Assembly (NCBI GenBank): GCA_946478765.1
Contig: CAMLDH010000189.1
Location: 1-7,513, forward strand
Direction of reading: 5' to 3'
From: an uncultured Oxalobacteraceae bacterium
GTDB lineage: Bacteria > Pseudomonadota > Gammaproteobacteria > Burkholderiales > Burkholderiaceae
Length of the DNA stretch: 7,513 nt
Shown: piece after piece, positions 6,560-7,513 of the stretch
Position numbering within the stretch: position 1 is the first letter of the stretch
Layout of the letters: each line of letters starts with the position of its first letter
The notes under the pieces: model-generated
Databases searched by the model: none
Seen by the model: the letters and a program-made list of their open reading frames with translations, nothing else
Told to the model about the DNA's origin: nothing
Translations under genes and position numbers: made by a program

Positions 6560-7513
6560 ATGGTCAGCAGGATTTACTCCCTTTTCAAGCAGAACGATAC
6601 AGTCAAGGCGCTCGGCCCCGGCTTGATTACGGGCGCCGCCGACGATGACCCGTCCGGGATCGCGACCTATTCGCAAGCCGGCGCGCAATTCGGCTTCAAC
6701 ATGTTATGGACGGTCGTTCTCACCTATCCATTCATGGTCGGCATTCAATTGGTGTCGGCACGCATCGGCCGGGTGACCGGCCAAGGCCTGGCGGCCAATA
6801 TCCGGCGCACCTATTCGCCGTGGCTGTTATATAGCATCGTGTTCCTGCTGTTGATAGCGAACATTGTCAACATTGCCGCCGATATTGCCGCCATGGGCGA
6901 AGCGATGCGGCTCGTAACCGGCAAAGGCTCCGCCCATTTCTACTCGCTCGGTTTCGGCTTTCTGTGCCTGACGCTGCAAATATTCCTGCCATACCGAAAG
7001 TATGTGAGTTACCTGAAATGGCTCACGCTCGGTCTCCTCGCTTACGTCGCAACCGTATTCACGATCCACGTGCCGTGGGGCGAGGTGTTGACGCATACCG
7101 TATGGCCGGCGTTCACCTGGAACAACGACTCCGTGACGCTGATTGTTGCCGTGTTCGGCACCACCATCAGCCCATACCTGTTCTTCTGGCAGGCATCGCA
7201 GGAAGTGGAGGAAATCCGTGCCGATGGAGCGGCCCAAGCCTTGCACAAATCGCCGCTCGATGCGGTTGCGCATCTGAAGCGCATGAAGATCGACACGATC
7301 ATCGGCATGGGATTCTCCAATCTGGTGGCGTTTTCGATCATCCTGACGACGGCGGCGACGCTTGCGAGCCATGGCGTCACCAATATCCAGACCTCGGCGC
7401 AAGCGGCAGAGGCGTTGCGGCCGTTGGCCGGAGAACTCGCGTTCGTGATGTTCGCATTGGGCATCATCGGAACCGGCTTGCTGGCGGTACCGGTATTGGC
7501 GGGGTCGGCGGCG
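6560..7513 (+). CDS. NRAMP-superfamily divalent metal transporter (3' end outside window)
   Basis: An open frame of 318 codons from the ATG to the window edge, encoding a multi-pass inner-membrane protein. Eight membrane helices are visible, at about residues 19-41, 47-70, 86-115, 126-143, 151-171, 190-213, 246-268 and 299 onward. The first begins GPGLITGAADDDPSG, the broken metal-site helix of NRAMP proteins, but with DPSG (30-33) where classical MntH/NRAMP has DPGN. The sixth contains GTTISPYLFFWQ (200-211) where classical members have the metal-binding MPH motif. It therefore belongs to a side branch of the superfamily, and the substrate (Mn, Fe, Mg or other) cannot be read from sequence. 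I avoid the name mntH for that reason. The start is supported by GGAGG five bases upstream. The long hydrophilic loop at 211-245 (QEVEEIRADGAA) is well conserved in relatives I recall. Confidence 0.88.
   Translation, partial: MVSRIYSLFKQNDTVKALGPGLITGAADDDPSGIATYSQAGAQFGFNMLWTVVLTYPFMVGIQLVSARIGRVTGQGLAANIRRTYSPWLLYSIVFLLLIANIVNIAADIAAMGEAMRLVTGKGSAHFYSLGFGFLCLTLQIFLPYRKYVSYLKWLTLGLLAYVATVFTIHVPWGEVLTHTVWPAFTWNNDSVTLIVAVFGTTISPYLFFWQASQEVEEIRADGAAQALHKSPLDAVAHLKRMKIDTIIGMGFSNLVAFSIILTTAATLASHGVTNIQTSAQAAEALRPLAGELAFVMFALGIIGTGLLAVPVLAGSAA

Noticed and set aside
6402..6688. Short open frames in the hemL-transporter gap (6402-6626 plus, 6449-6688 minus)
   Set aside because: No ribosome site or recognisable sequence; both run into the start of the transporter gene, and the gap is better explained by hairpin, promoter and leader.
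6827..7467. Two minus-strand open frames (6827-7402, 7042-7467) opposite the NRAMP-like gene
   Set aside because: The plus-strand frame encodes a convincing membrane transporter with a good ribosome site; the antisense frames have no domain features.

Overview
The window looks like chromosomal DNA of a betaproteobacterium, probably in the Oxalobacteraceae/Burkholderiales (Herminiimonas-, Collimonas- or Janthinobacterium-like). This placement rests on the moderately high GC content, the PilG-PilH-PilI-PilJ gene order, and the rubredoxin / ThiD-like / HemL neighbourhood recalled from Burkholderiales. It is an inference, not a database result. There are no mobile elements, CRISPR arrays, tRNAs or rRNAs.

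Left block (1-3826, minus strand): a type IV pilus chemosensory (Pil-Chp) operon, read right to left as pilG (response regulator), pilH (response regulator), pilI (CheW-like coupling protein) and pilJ (membrane chemoreceptor). It is followed 17 bases later by the first 15 codons of another gene that runs off the left edge, where a ChpA/PilL-type hybrid histidine kinase would be expected. Gaps of 41, 9, 54 and 17 bases and a single plausible promoter upstream of pilG support one transcript. PilJ would sense a pilus or surface-derived signal, PilI would couple it to the kinase, and PilG and PilH would receive the phosphate and tune pilus extension and retraction.

Middle block (3963-6360): a small rubredoxin gene on the minus strand is divergent from a plus-strand pair, a ThiD-like kinase and hemL (glutamate-1-semialdehyde aminomutase, for tetrapyrrole/heme synthesis). 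The ThiD-like protein keeps the family fold signals but has lost two hallmark active-site residues, the Asn of the NxxE motif and the catalytic Cys of the GTGC motif. This is the most interesting observation in the window. Neither thiD nor hemL has a clear Shine-Dalgarno sequence.

Right block (6361-7513): a strong 18-bp hairpin follows hemL. An extended -10 promoter and a GC-rich leader that can fold over the ribosome-binding site then lead into a divalent-metal transporter of the NRAMP superfamily, cut off by the window edge after 318 codons. Its metal-site motifs differ from classical manganese/iron NRAMP proteins (DPSG in place of DPGN; SPY where MPH is expected).

No single undescribed multi-gene system is evident. 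The points of interest are the degenerate ThiD-like protein, the non-canonical NRAMP protein and the candidate RNA control elements.
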